DNA of 19,383 nucleotides, taken from the NCBI GenBank assembly GCA_937910305.1, contig CALEPS010000156.1:1-19383 (forward strand). Reading direction: 5' to 3'. Below, piece after piece: positions 12,536-19,050 of the stretch (the first letter of the stretch is position 1; every line of letters begins with the position of its first letter). Source of the stretch: an uncultured Bacteroidales bacterium. Lineage in GTDB: Bacteria; Bacteroidota; Bacteroidia; Bacteroidales; Paludibacteraceae. The translations under genes were made by a program, and so were the position numbers. Below the pieces are notes generated by a model. That model was not told the DNA's origin. It saw only the letters and a list, made by a program, of their open reading frames with translations, and did no database searches.

Positions 12536-15500
12536 TTAGCGGATTACAGCGCCCTGTGCGTTGTACTGAACGCCGTTCTTCTCGATGATGAGCTGACCGT
12601 TCTTGACAGTCTTGATAGCCTTAACAGCTGCGTCAACATCCTCGATACCCTGCTCGATACCAATTTGCATGGTCACTTTGTAGAGGGTATTGTTGTAGCA
12701 GAGGAGGTCTGCGGTGATACGATATACACCTTCTCCATTGCCCGGAGTAACGGTAATGGCCGCAGAGAAGATGGATTGTGTACCATCTGCATCTATTACA
12801 CCGGAGCCAATATACTGGAAATCAAGATCATCCTCCGTGAAGTCGCCTTGGAATTCTTGCTCAACCCAGATACCCAGTTGTACATAAGTGGCACTGTCAG
12901 CAGTATAGCCATATGCGCCATACAGACCGTAGGATGCATAACCTGTGAACAGATTGGCTTCAGGAATAGCAACAGTAACTGTCTTCTCGGCTACAGGATC
13001 TTGGTAAGTGAGGTTGATATTATAGATATTGCTATCATCGCCGGTGAGTTGGCCAACAACGGTAACCACACCCTCTGCGCTAACAGCTACTTCTACTTGC
13101 CCCGCGGTGAAGTGGATTGTATCCTCAGGAGCAGCCAGAGCTACTACATAAGAATAATCTGCGTCAAGGTCTTCTACAGTATAAACACCCGGAACCTCAG
13201 TTGTAGAGATATTGGAGAGTTCGATAGCGTAGTTCTCATTCTCACCATAGATATCCCAGTAACCATAAGATGCCACAACGTCCGAGAACATCATGCCTTT
13301 CGAGATAGTGATGTCGATAGTCTCAGCAGCGGTAGCAGCAGGTTTGAGTTCGGTAATGTAGCAACCGGTATTGAGTTCGTGGGTCGTGTTGAAGAGTTTG
13401 TATTTACCGAAAGCTACTATAGTGTCACCTACATGAACCGTAACGCCATTGCCATCGGTAACCTCGGTAAACTGTGCCCAAGCTGTGCTGGTAGCGTCAT
13501 ATTCCGGAACAGAAGCGCGGAAGGTGTCAGCCTCCAGGGAGTAGCAGTTGTAGAACTCAAACTCGCCCTCAGCACTGGTAACGTCAGCAACGTAGATGTT
13601 AACCGATCCGTACTTAGCAAAGTTCTTGCCTTTGAACTCCATCTTGGTGATCACACCGCGAACAGAGATCTCGTCATCATCAGCAAAGCCTGCAGCGATA
13701 GCCTCAGCAACGTTGTAAACTTGCGGTTCCGGAGTAATATCCTCGTCTGTATCAACGAAGAGTACATTCTGTACGAAGCAAGCTCCGAGCAAGTTGTTGC
13801 AGTCATAGAAACCTACCTGCTCGCAATTGGTCTTGGTGTTACCCTTGATATCCAGCGAGATGTGGTTCCATTGGTTAGCCACGAGTTCATACTCAGTAGC
13901 AGCAGGTAAGCCGGCATTTTCACCAATTACCTGGATTTTCAGTTTAGCGCCCTCAGCGGTAGGATAAACGTCCATCTCGAGTGCGTCATAAGCGGTGATG
14001 TCGGTCGGAGCGAATGCCATACCGAAGCAGCTACCTCCGGTCTCGTTCGGGAGGAGGCAGAGAGCGTGTGCGGTCTCAGAGAGCATACCGTTGCTAATAG
14101 CCGGCATAGCCCACCAATCCTGGATATCATATGCGATATTAGTATAGCCTTCTGCATCCAAAGCAAGTACTTTGTCAGCTGCATAAGCAGGAGCAGCAGC
14201 AGGAGCCGGAGCAGCCAGTGTCTGAGCAGTCAAGGCAATCGGCTCTGCAGCGTTTCCGGACTCGTCTTTAGCAACAACAGAGAAGTTATATTCCGTACCC
14301 GGCATCAGGCCGTTAACAACGATGTTAGCGTTAGCGCCGCTGGCAGCAGTGCCGGTAGCGACGATGAGTTCGCCGTTGATAACATCATACTTAACAGCAC
14401 CAGAAGCATCGGTAGCATAAGCCTGGATGTTAGCGCTGAAATAAGAAGCAGAAACCACAGCAGCAGTGAACTCAGCCGGAGCGATCTCGTCAGCAGCCGG
14501 AGCTACGGTAGTATAGAAATAAACATTGTTCAGCCAGAAGGTCAGATTAGCAGCATTGTCAATCTTAATCTGGTTAACATTAGCCCAGCTTGCAACACCT
14601 GCGAACTCGGAGAGCGGAATATCGATGCTGTTCCATTGCTGTCCAACGAGTTCTTTGGTTACGCGCACCTCAGCACCACCATGGATAGGCACGATACCGA
14701 TAGAAGCATTGTCTGCAATCCAAACGTCAAGGTGGAGAGCCTCCATCTGCGAGCAGTTAAGGCTTCCAAACTCCAAGCCGAAGTAACCCAAATTGGTAGT
14801 AACATACTTCTTTCCGAACTCTTCCTGAGCAACAGTAGTACCTGAGCCCCACTCGCCGAAGCGGCAGTCAGCCTCATAAGTAGCAGCGTAAACAGCCTTC
14901 ACTTGGTTTGCAGGATAAGTCGGAGCTTCAGGAGCAGCAGCCGGAGCTGCAAGTACAACCGGTTCGTCGGAAGCAGCAGGACGTACAACCTGGAGGAATG
15001 TAACGAACATGCCGGTGTTGCCATAACGGCCGATGAGGAGTGAATCCTGGTCAGAAGCAAGGATATATTTCTGAACAGCAGGTTCAGCAGTACTGAGACG
15101 TCCGTTAAGGGTTGTAGCTGAATCGGAACGGAAGAGACGAGTCTCTTTATCTGCTGCATATACATCAACCATGCAGTATTTGGTGAGGTCGGAGTTATTG
15201 AAGACAACAGAAACCTTCAGTGTGTCACCAGCCTTGAAAGCACCCTCAGCCGGCTTGATAGCGACGTACTTGCCATCCGCATAAACATAAGAACTACTGA
15301 ACTTGATACCATTTACATCATCGGTATTCTCATGAATCTTAACGGTACCTGTGGTGATATTGGAGTTTCCGCCAAAGATGGTAGTACCAATGTTTCCAGC
15401 CCAATCATAAACAACAGAAGGTTCGTCACCCGGCTCAACGGGCTCACCGCCTCCTTCAGCAGTGTACGTAATAGTAATTTTGTTCAATTGCAGCTGAGTT

Positions 15501-15925
15501 GTTGCACCGGTAGTGGTGTTTTGAATAGAGAAAGATGTTGCGTTAATAGCATACGCACCATTTTCTTCTGTTACAGCGGTTTCACCTGCTTTCACAACGA
15601 AAGTTGCAGTCTGCTTAATGTCCAATACGATAGAGGTAATCGTACCATTTGCGATACTCACAGTAATGATGTTACCATTACCTGAGTTTTTGTCGGCATA
15701 AAGACGAATGTCATTGGCTTTGTTCAAACCCGGGAGATTTTGATTAGATCCTTTGTCTGCCAAAACAGTAAAGAGATCTGCATCCAAGCCAACAGTAGCA
15801 GCATTGTTGTCACCATCGCCAACCATGTTGGCAGTAACGCCACCTGTGTACTGCATAATTGCTTCAGAGGCCATCATGCTGCCTGCGAAAAGCACGGCAG
15901 CCAACAAAGAAAAGATTTTTCTCAT
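12536..15925 (-). CDS. Giant secreted multidomain protein with Fn3 and carbohydrate-binding-like modules, 1129 aa
   Basis: The signal peptide is residues 1-19 (MRKIFSLLAAVLFAGSMMA). Residues ~22-155 are a beta-rich domain related to 575-722 of the 1304-aa protein (LFTVLADKG, IRLYADKNSG, ITSIVLDI). Two galactose-binding-like jelly-roll modules at about 341-475 and 582-727 (both with W/Q-W-N-x-I and a final VLFVD or VYFY strand) flank an Fn3-like domain at 482-570. Residues ~735-862 look like the OB-fold domain seen in Bacteroidetes surface proteins (ISVRGVITKMEFKG, VHVGDTIVAFGKY). Two related ~105-residue repeats follow at 868-975 and 979-1090. The tail, KTVKNGQLIIEKNGVQYNAQ then GAVIR, matches the end of the 1304-aa protein. 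No catalytic motif is visible; a glycan-binding or adhesive surface role is inferred. It starts 63 bp after the toxin gene and no promoter is visible between them. Confidence 0.9.
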   Translation of the reverse strand: MRKIFSLLAAVLFAGSMMASEAIMQYTGGVTANMVGDGDNNAATVGLDADLFTVLADKGSNQNLPGLNKANDIRLYADKNSGNGNIITVSIANGTITSIVLDIKQTATFVVKAGETAVTEENGAYAINATSFSIQNTTTGATTQLQLNKITITYTAEGGGEPVEPGDEPSVVYDWAGNIGTTIFGGNSNITTGTVKIHENTDDVNGIKFSSSYVYADGKYVAIKPAEGAFKAGDTLKVSVVFNNSDLTKYCMVDVYAADKETRLFRSDSATTLNGRLSTAEPAVQKYILASDQDSLLIGRYGNTGMFVTFLQVVRPAASDEPVVLAAPAAAPEAPTYPANQVKAVYAATYEADCRFGEWGSGTTVAQEEFGKKYVTTNLGYFGLEFGSLNCSQMEALHLDVWIADNASIGIVPIHGGAEVRVTKELVGQQWNSIDIPLSEFAGVASWANVNQIKIDNAANLTFWLNNVYFYTTVAPAADEIAPAEFTAAVVSASYFSANIQAYATDASGAVKYDVINGELIVATGTAASGANANIVVNGLMPGTEYNFSVVAKDESGNAAEPIALTAQTLAAPAPAAAPAYAADKVLALDAEGYTNIAYDIQDWWAMPAISNGMLSETAHALCLLPNETGGSCFGMAFAPTDITAYDALEMDVYPTAEGAKLKIQVIGENAGLPAATEYELVANQWNHISLDIKGNTKTNCEQVGFYDCNNLLGACFVQNVLFVDTDEDITPEPQVYNVAEAIAAGFADDDEISVRGVITKMEFKGKNFAKYGSVNIYVADVTSAEGEFEFYNCYSLEADTFRASVPEYDATSTAWAQFTEVTDGNGVTVHVGDTIVAFGKYKLFNTTHELNTGCYITELKPAATAAETIDITISKGMMFSDVVASYGYWDIYGENENYAIELSNISTTEVPGVYTVEDLDADYSYVVALAAPEDTIHFTAGQVEVAVSAEGVVTVVGQLTGDDSNIYNINLTYQDPVAEKTVTVAIPEANLFTGYASYGLYGAYGYTADSATYVQLGIWVEQEFQGDFTEDDLDFQYIGSGVIDADGTQSIFSAAITVTPGNGEGVYRITADLLCYNNTLYKVTMQIGIEQGIEDVDAAVKAIKTVKNGQLIIEKNGVQYNAQGAVIR

Positions 15926-15969
15926 GTTTTAATGATTTTAAGTTAAACAAAAAGTTAATTAATATATCA

Positions 15970-15984
15970 TATCAAATTTTGATA
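15970..15984. repeat. Inverted repeat before the 1129-aa gene
   Basis: TATCAAA-T-TTTGATA, a perfect 7-bp palindrome arm pair, lies between the toxin stop and the surface gene start. It holds the same place as the AAGTATAA/TTATACTT repeat before the 1304-aa gene. Confidence 0.55.
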
Positions 15985-15988
15985 GATT

Positions 15989-16300
15989 CTAAAGGTTCTG
16001 CTTTAATTGGGATACAGAACGACGCGTATCCCACCAATCTGCAATCATAATACAATCATCCTCCACATAATATATACATTTTGTCAGATTTGCTATCACG
16101 ACACTTCTATACTCTTTACTCCCTCCCTCTAAGACAGGCTCAACAGGTCCGGCGTAAGGATTTTCACGCACTATGGATTTCCATTCATTGACAGCCTCCA
16201 CATACTCTGCATGCGCAGCATAGCCAAAAGAATAGAGAATATAATCCTCTATCGCTTGACGCCGTGCAAAAGCTCTCTCGGACCAAAGGATCTGCCTCAT
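15989..16300 (-). CDS. ParE/RelE-type toxin
   Basis: A 103-aa protein of the ParE/RelE superfamily: an N-terminal helical hairpin (about 8-45, FARRQAIEDYILYSFGYAAH) and the C-terminal sheet with YRSVVIANLTKCIYYVEDD and IADWWDTRRS, where the arginines after the WDTRR motif are typical. Members either poison gyrase (ParE) or cut mRNA on the ribosome (RelE); the sequence alone does not settle which. ATG 16300 overlaps the antitoxin stop (ATGA), the coupling usual for these pairs. It is followed after 63 bp by the 1129-aa surface protein gene on the same strand. Confidence 0.88.
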   Translation of the reverse strand: MRQILWSERAFARRQAIEDYILYSFGYAAHAEYVEAVNEWKSIVRENPYAGPVEPVLEGGSKEYRSVVIANLTKCIYYVEDDCIMIADWWDTRRSVSQLKQNL

Positions 16301-16434
16301 GCTAACTGGCGGTGATGAATATCCAACATCCTATCAACCTGCGCATCGGTATAATACCGACCGCTCTCGATCTGACGCGTACCCTCTTCTACGCTGGCGC
16401 GCAACTCCTCAATAGTGTAAGACGATTTTTCCAT
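16297..16434 (-). CDS. Small antitoxin of the ParE/RelE-type pair
   Basis: A 45-aa protein, MEKSSYTIEELRASVEEGTR continuing with an acidic first half and a basic, helical second half (QVDRMLDIHHRQLA). It lies immediately upstream of the toxin with an ATGA overlap and directly follows the promoter. Its short length and lack of an evident DNA-binding ribbon-helix-helix suggest a minimal antitoxin that only wraps the toxin. The identification rests mainly on position; the sequence itself is not a family I recognise. Confidence 0.72.
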   Translation of the reverse strand: MEKSSYTIEELRASVEEGTRQIESGRYYTDAQVDRMLDIHHRQLA

Positions 16435-16455
16435 AGGTATTTTTGATTTCGGGGG

Positions 16456-16486
16456 CAAAGATACTGCTTTTTTTTCGAATATGCAA
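16456..16486 (-). promoter_or_regulatory. Promoter for the toxin-antitoxin pair and probably the 1129-aa gene
   Basis: On the minus strand TTG (16484-16486), 20 bp, TATCTTTG (16456-16463). The blocks CTTGCATATT and TATCTTTGCCCCCGA are shared with the promoter at 12001-12031. No other consensus promoter is found before the surface gene. Confidence 0.83.
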
Positions 16487-16504
16487 GGAAAAAATTATTT
16501 TTTT

Positions 16505-16535
16505 AGTCAAAAGTTGAAAGACAAAAGTCGAAAGC
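16505..16535. repeat. 7-bp tandem array after the transporter gene
   Basis: AGTCAAA, AGTTGAA, AGACAAA, AGTCGAA lie end to end and abut the stop codon of the transporter gene at 16536-16538. Same family as 5909-5939 and 17180-17239. Confidence 0.7.
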
Positions 16536-17666
16536 TTATTTTTTATGTGCGGCGATAGTTAATTGGACTGAATTGAAGATATTTTGCCAAATGATATACG
16601 CTGCCGCTCCTAAAGACGCCATGGGGTCGAGATAGGTATTTGCCATCCAGACGCCGAGGGAAGTGTTCTTCTGTCCGAAAGCCTGTCCGGCAGTAATGGA
16701 GGAGACGCCAGCCATGGTTGTAGGAGCCGCAGCCGGGTTGATGAGCACATCCTGGTAGTCCGTTCCTTTGCTTACCGCCGGAAGACACCAGCCTATCAGT
16801 TTGCCCAGACCGAACTGGATAAGGCAGGCGAAGAAAGAGCATACTAATAAAATTAGTATATTGGTAATTTGTAATTGGTAATTGGTGATTGTTGTATTGG
16901 TGACTACCGCCATAAGCACGATGATAGATGCCACCCAGAGGTAGAAAGGGATTAATGCCAACTTTTTAGGTAGCTGAAAAGTTGGCAGACCGGCTTTGCC
17001 TGAAAGACCGCTTGCGCTGAAAGACCGCTTTGCTGAAAGACCGCGCGTTTCACGCGCTGAAAGATATTTTCTACGTTGGTAATAGTTATAGCCGATTCTG
17101 AGGAGCCAGGCGGCGAAGAAAGGTCCGAGGAGGAGAGGTGCGATGCGCGAAAGAATCAAAAGAAAGGCGGGGAGGAAGGAAGTTGAAAGTTGAAAGTTGA
17201 AAGTTGAAAGAAGTTCTAAAGTTGAAAGTTCCAAGTTATTGCTTATTAGCGGGAAGGTGGCGGGAACGACGATGGCTGTAGCAAAATTAGAGAGGAGAGT
17301 GAAGGCGGTGAGGTTCTGGATCGAACCGCCCAGTTTGCCTGCAATAATAGGTGCCGCCGTAGCGGTAGGCATGATAAAACACATCAGCAGTCCCTGCGCA
17401 AGGATCTTATTATGCGTGAGATACATCACTCCGGCATATGCAGCGAAACTCAAAAACAGTTGCGCGGCAAGAACCGCCCAATGCCATTTATGCAGACGAA
17501 GGTCCAGCGGATTGACTTTGCAGAACGTGAAGAAGAGCATAAAGAAAATCAGCCACGGGAGCGTCGGAGCAAGCGGCAGGAAGAGTTTATAGCCGAAAGC
17601 ACCGATGAGCATGGAAACCCAGAGGGCGTGGGAATCAAACCATTTTCGCATTTTCTCATTTACCAT
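16536..17666 (-). CDS. Bile acid:sodium symporter-family transporter carrying repeat-encoded segments
   Basis: A 376-aa membrane protein of the BASS (SBF/ArsB-like) fold. Hydrophobic helices are visible at about 33-50, 63-82, 88-107, 122-140, 163-190, 236-256, 265-288 and 343-362, with the family's GLLMCFIMPTATAAP and NPAAAPTTMAGVSSITAG segments. The solute could be an organic anion; bile acid itself is not implied. Three places are built from repeats yet stay in frame: residues ~143-163 from AGTTGAA heptamers, ~201-227 from CTGAAAGACCG units, and ~255-275 from a hairpin plus heptamers. The first two of these fall in loops or helix edges. The start ATG 17666 lies inside an 8-bp repeat that supplies several ATGs; M6 (MRKWFDSH) is equally possible. 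It follows dus after 93 bp of repeat. Confidence 0.85.
   Translation of the reverse strand: MVNEKMRKWFDSHALWVSMLIGAFGYKLFLPLAPTLPWLIFFMLFFTFCKVNPLDLRLHKWHWAVLAAQLFLSFAAYAGVMYLTHNKILAQGLLMCFIMPTATAAPIIAGKLGGSIQNLTAFTLLSNFATAIVVPATFPLISNNLELSTLELLSTFNFQLSTSFLPAFLLILSRIAPLLLGPFFAAWLLRIGYNYYQRRKYLSARETRGLSAKRSFSASGLSGKAGLPTFQLPKKLALIPFYLWVASIIVLMAVVTNTTITNYQLQITNILILLVCSFFACLIQFGLGKLIGWCLPAVSKGTDYQDVLINPAAAPTTMAGVSSITAGQAFGQKNTSLGVWMANTYLDPMASLGAAAYIIWQNIFNSVQLTIAAHKK
16841..16902. repeat. Hairpin plus 7-bp array inside the transporter gene
   Basis: A perfect inverted repeat ATACTAAT-AAA-ATTAGTAT (16841-16859) runs into heptamers ATTGGTA, ATTTGTA, ATTGGTA, ATTGGTG up to about 16902. Together they encode about residues 255-275 of the transporter. 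Confidence 0.75.
16987..17064. repeat. CTGAAAGACCG array with palindromic spacers, inside the transporter gene
   Basis: Three full units CTGAAAGACCG, framed by AGACCG and CTGAAAGAT. The spacers with flanking bases read GGC-TTT-GCC, CGC-TT-GCG, GC-TTT-GC and GCGCG-TTTCA-CGCGC. It encodes about residues 201-227, in frame. Confidence 0.85.
17180..17239. repeat. 7-bp tandem array inside the transporter gene
   Basis: Heptamers AAGTTGA repeated about four times, then degenerate units (AAGTTCT, AAGTTGA, AAGTTCC). It encodes about residues 143-163, which read LELSTLELLSTFNFQLSTSF on the coding strand. Confidence 0.85.
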
Positions 17667-17745
17667 TTGGTCATTTATTTAGTCATTTCCCCATTTTCGC
17701 ATTTTCGCATTTTCTCATTTTCGCATTTGTTCATTTCCCCATTGG
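17641..17745. repeat. 8-bp tandem array across the transporter start
   Basis: Units CATTTTCG with variants (CATTTTCT, CATTTGTT, CATTTCCC); six consecutive exact-length units at 17692-17739, less regular before that. On the minus strand each unit offers ATG, in a frame that rotates by two with each copy. The array fills the gap between the dus stop and the transporter start and continues through the transporter's first codons. Confidence 0.88.
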
Positions 17746-17759
17746 TTGACGATGGCATT

Positions 17760-18911
17760 TTACATGACCTCATCGTCAACCGAAGGAGCGTAGCGGTTGA
17801 CGATGGAGTCCATGATAGCGAAGACGTCGGAGACGGTTTCGGCGCGGAGAAGGGCGATGCGGGTCTGTTTGAAATCCGGCAGCCCTTTGAAGACCGGCGA
17901 CGCCGCAAAATGCCGGCGCGAATGGACGATACCTTTGCGTTCGTCGTTGCCGCACCACTGAATGGAAGAAAGCACGTGTTCTTTGAGAACGGCTACTTTT
18001 TCCGCCATAGACCGCGGCGGAGCCGCTGACAGAGAACAGACCGCTTTGCTGACAGACCGTCCTTCGGACTGACAGACCGAATTACCAGACAGATATTCCT
18101 TCATTTCTGCGAAGAGCCACGGGGCACCGAAAGTAGCGCGGCCGACCATGATGGCATCCACGCCGTAGCGGTCGAAACACTCTCGCGCGCGTTCAGGCGT
18201 ACACACGTCCCCGTTACCTATAATAGGTATATGTATGCGCGGGTCGTTTTTCACCTCTCCTATCAGCGTCCAGTCGGCTTCGCCTCTGTACATCTGCGAC
18301 CGCGTACGCCCGTGGATGGCGAGTTCCTGAATACCGCAGTCCTGGAGGGCCTCAGCCAAATCGACTATGAAGGTCGATTTGGGACCGGCTTCGCCTGTAA
18401 GACCGTTAGCACTGTAAGACCGCTCCGCTGTAAGACCGCTGACGCTGTAGGATTTGGGCAGTCCCAAGGGATTGACACGGGGTAGGAGGTCGGCTTCGTC
18501 CCATCCGAGACGTGTCTTGGCTGTGACAGGCGTAGAGACGGCATTGACTACGGCTTTGGCTATCTCCAGCATCTTAGGCACGTCGCGGAGCAGCCCCGCT
18601 CCGGCTCCCTTTCCCGCCACTTTCTTTACCGGACAGCCGAAGTTGATATCTATGACATCCGGATGCGCCTGCTCCACTATCTTTGCCGCCTCCGCCATGG
18701 ATTCGGGGTCTTTTCCGTATATCTGGATGGCAACCGGCCGCTCGGCGTCGTGGATAGTCAGTTTGCGGGTGGTGGAAGCTATATCGCGGACAAGGGCGTC
18801 CGCATTGACAAACTCCGTATAGACGCGATCGGCGCCGTAACGCTTGCAGAGCGCACGGAAGGCAGGATCGGTGACATCCTCCATGGGAGCCAAGTATAAT
18901 TTACAATTCAT
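17760..18911 (-). CDS. dus: tRNA-dihydrouridine synthase with two repeat-encoded insertions
   Basis: A 383-aa flavoenzyme that reduces uridine to dihydrouridine in the tRNA D-loop. The FMN barrel starts at LYLAPMEDVTDPAFR; the catalytic cysteine is C93 in DINFGCPVKKV; K132 in AKTRLGWD, HGRTR at 200-204, GNGDV at 232-236 and GRATFG at 257-262 are the flavin-contact segments. The helical C-terminal domain follows (RRHF, FKGLPDFKQTR). Two stretches do not belong to the family: residues ~140-181, where homologues as I recall them have only a few residues between RLGWDE and IVDLAEAL, and ~274-301 in the linker to the C-terminal domain. Both are encoded by the CTGnnAGACCG arrays. No catalytic residue is touched, so the enzyme may be active. 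The first codons (MNCKLY) come from a 7-bp array that spans the start. Confidence 0.93.
   Translation of the reverse strand: MNCKLYLAPMEDVTDPAFRALCKRYGADRVYTEFVNADALVRDIASTTRKLTIHDAERPVAIQIYGKDPESMAEAAKIVEQAHPDVIDINFGCPVKKVAGKGAGAGLLRDVPKMLEIAKAVVNAVSTPVTAKTRLGWDEADLLPRVNPLGLPKSYSVSGLTAERSYSANGLTGEAGPKSTFIVDLAEALQDCGIQELAIHGRTRSQMYRGEADWTLIGEVKNDPRIHIPIIGNGDVCTPERARECFDRYGVDAIMVGRATFGAPWLFAEMKEYLSGNSVCQSEGRSVSKAVCSLSAAPPRSMAEKVAVLKEHVLSSIQWCGNDERKGIVHSRRHFAASPVFKGLPDFKQTRIALLRAETVSDVFAIMDSIVNRYAPSVDDEVM
18009..18092. repeat. CTGACAGACCG array with palindromic spacers, inside dus
   Basis: Two exact units CTGACAGACCG plus partial ones (AGACCG at 18009, CTGACAGAGAACAGACCG, CAGACAG). Spacers with flanks read CGGC-GGA-GCCG, GC-TTT-GC, GTCC-TTC-GGAC and a non-palindromic GAATTACC. 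It encodes about residues 274-301 of Dus, in frame. Confidence 0.82.
18382..18453. repeat. CTGTAAGACCG array with palindromic spacers, inside dus
   Basis: Three exact units CTGTAAGACCG, framed by GGACCG and CTGTAGGAT. Spacers with flanks read GGC-TTC-GCC, GTTAGCAC (weak), GC-TCC-GC and GC-TGAC-GC. It encodes about residues 153-177 of Dus, in frame. Confidence 0.85.
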
Positions 18912-18942
18912 AATTCACAATTCACAATTTACAATTCACAAA
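18895..18942. repeat. 7-bp AT-rich array across the dus start
   Basis: Heptamers ACAATTC, ATAATTC, ACAATTC, ACAATTT, ACAATTC run across the dus ATG at 18909-18911; on the coding strand the ATG arises from one variant unit (GAATTAT then GAATTGT). Confidence 0.85.
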
Positions 18943-19017
18943 GGGCTTTTGGAGTTTGGTACAACGTTTTAAGATACGTACTTTCTATTAAGTCTGTACA
19001 GAAGCCCATAGAACGCT

Positions 19018-19050
19018 TTGTACATTGTAAATTATACATTGTTATTTGTT
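19018..19050. repeat. 7-bp AT-rich array across the end of the HD-domain gene
   Basis: TTGTACA, TTGTAAA, TTATACA, TTGTTAT, TTG: a short degenerate heptamer run that covers the stop codon of the gene ending at 19042. The 75 bp between this and the next array show no clear promoter or terminator. Confidence 0.6.

Noticed and set aside
12665..13909. A 414-codon plus-strand reading frame opposite the 1129-aa gene
   Set aside because: It is antisense to a clearly coding gene with signal peptide and known domain types; long antisense frames are expected opposite such codon use, and the translation is Cys/Ile-rich with no domain.
16987..18453. CRISPR-like repeat-spacer arrays in dus and the transporter gene
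   Set aside because: Repeats are 11 bp and spacers 5-13 bp and self-palindromic, and they are translated in frame within genes.
18943..19017. Promoter for dus in the 75 bp between the two arrays
   Set aside because: No TAnnTTTG with a TTG 19-21 bp upstream on the minus strand; distant GGGCTT/AAGCCC arms are too far apart to call a terminator.
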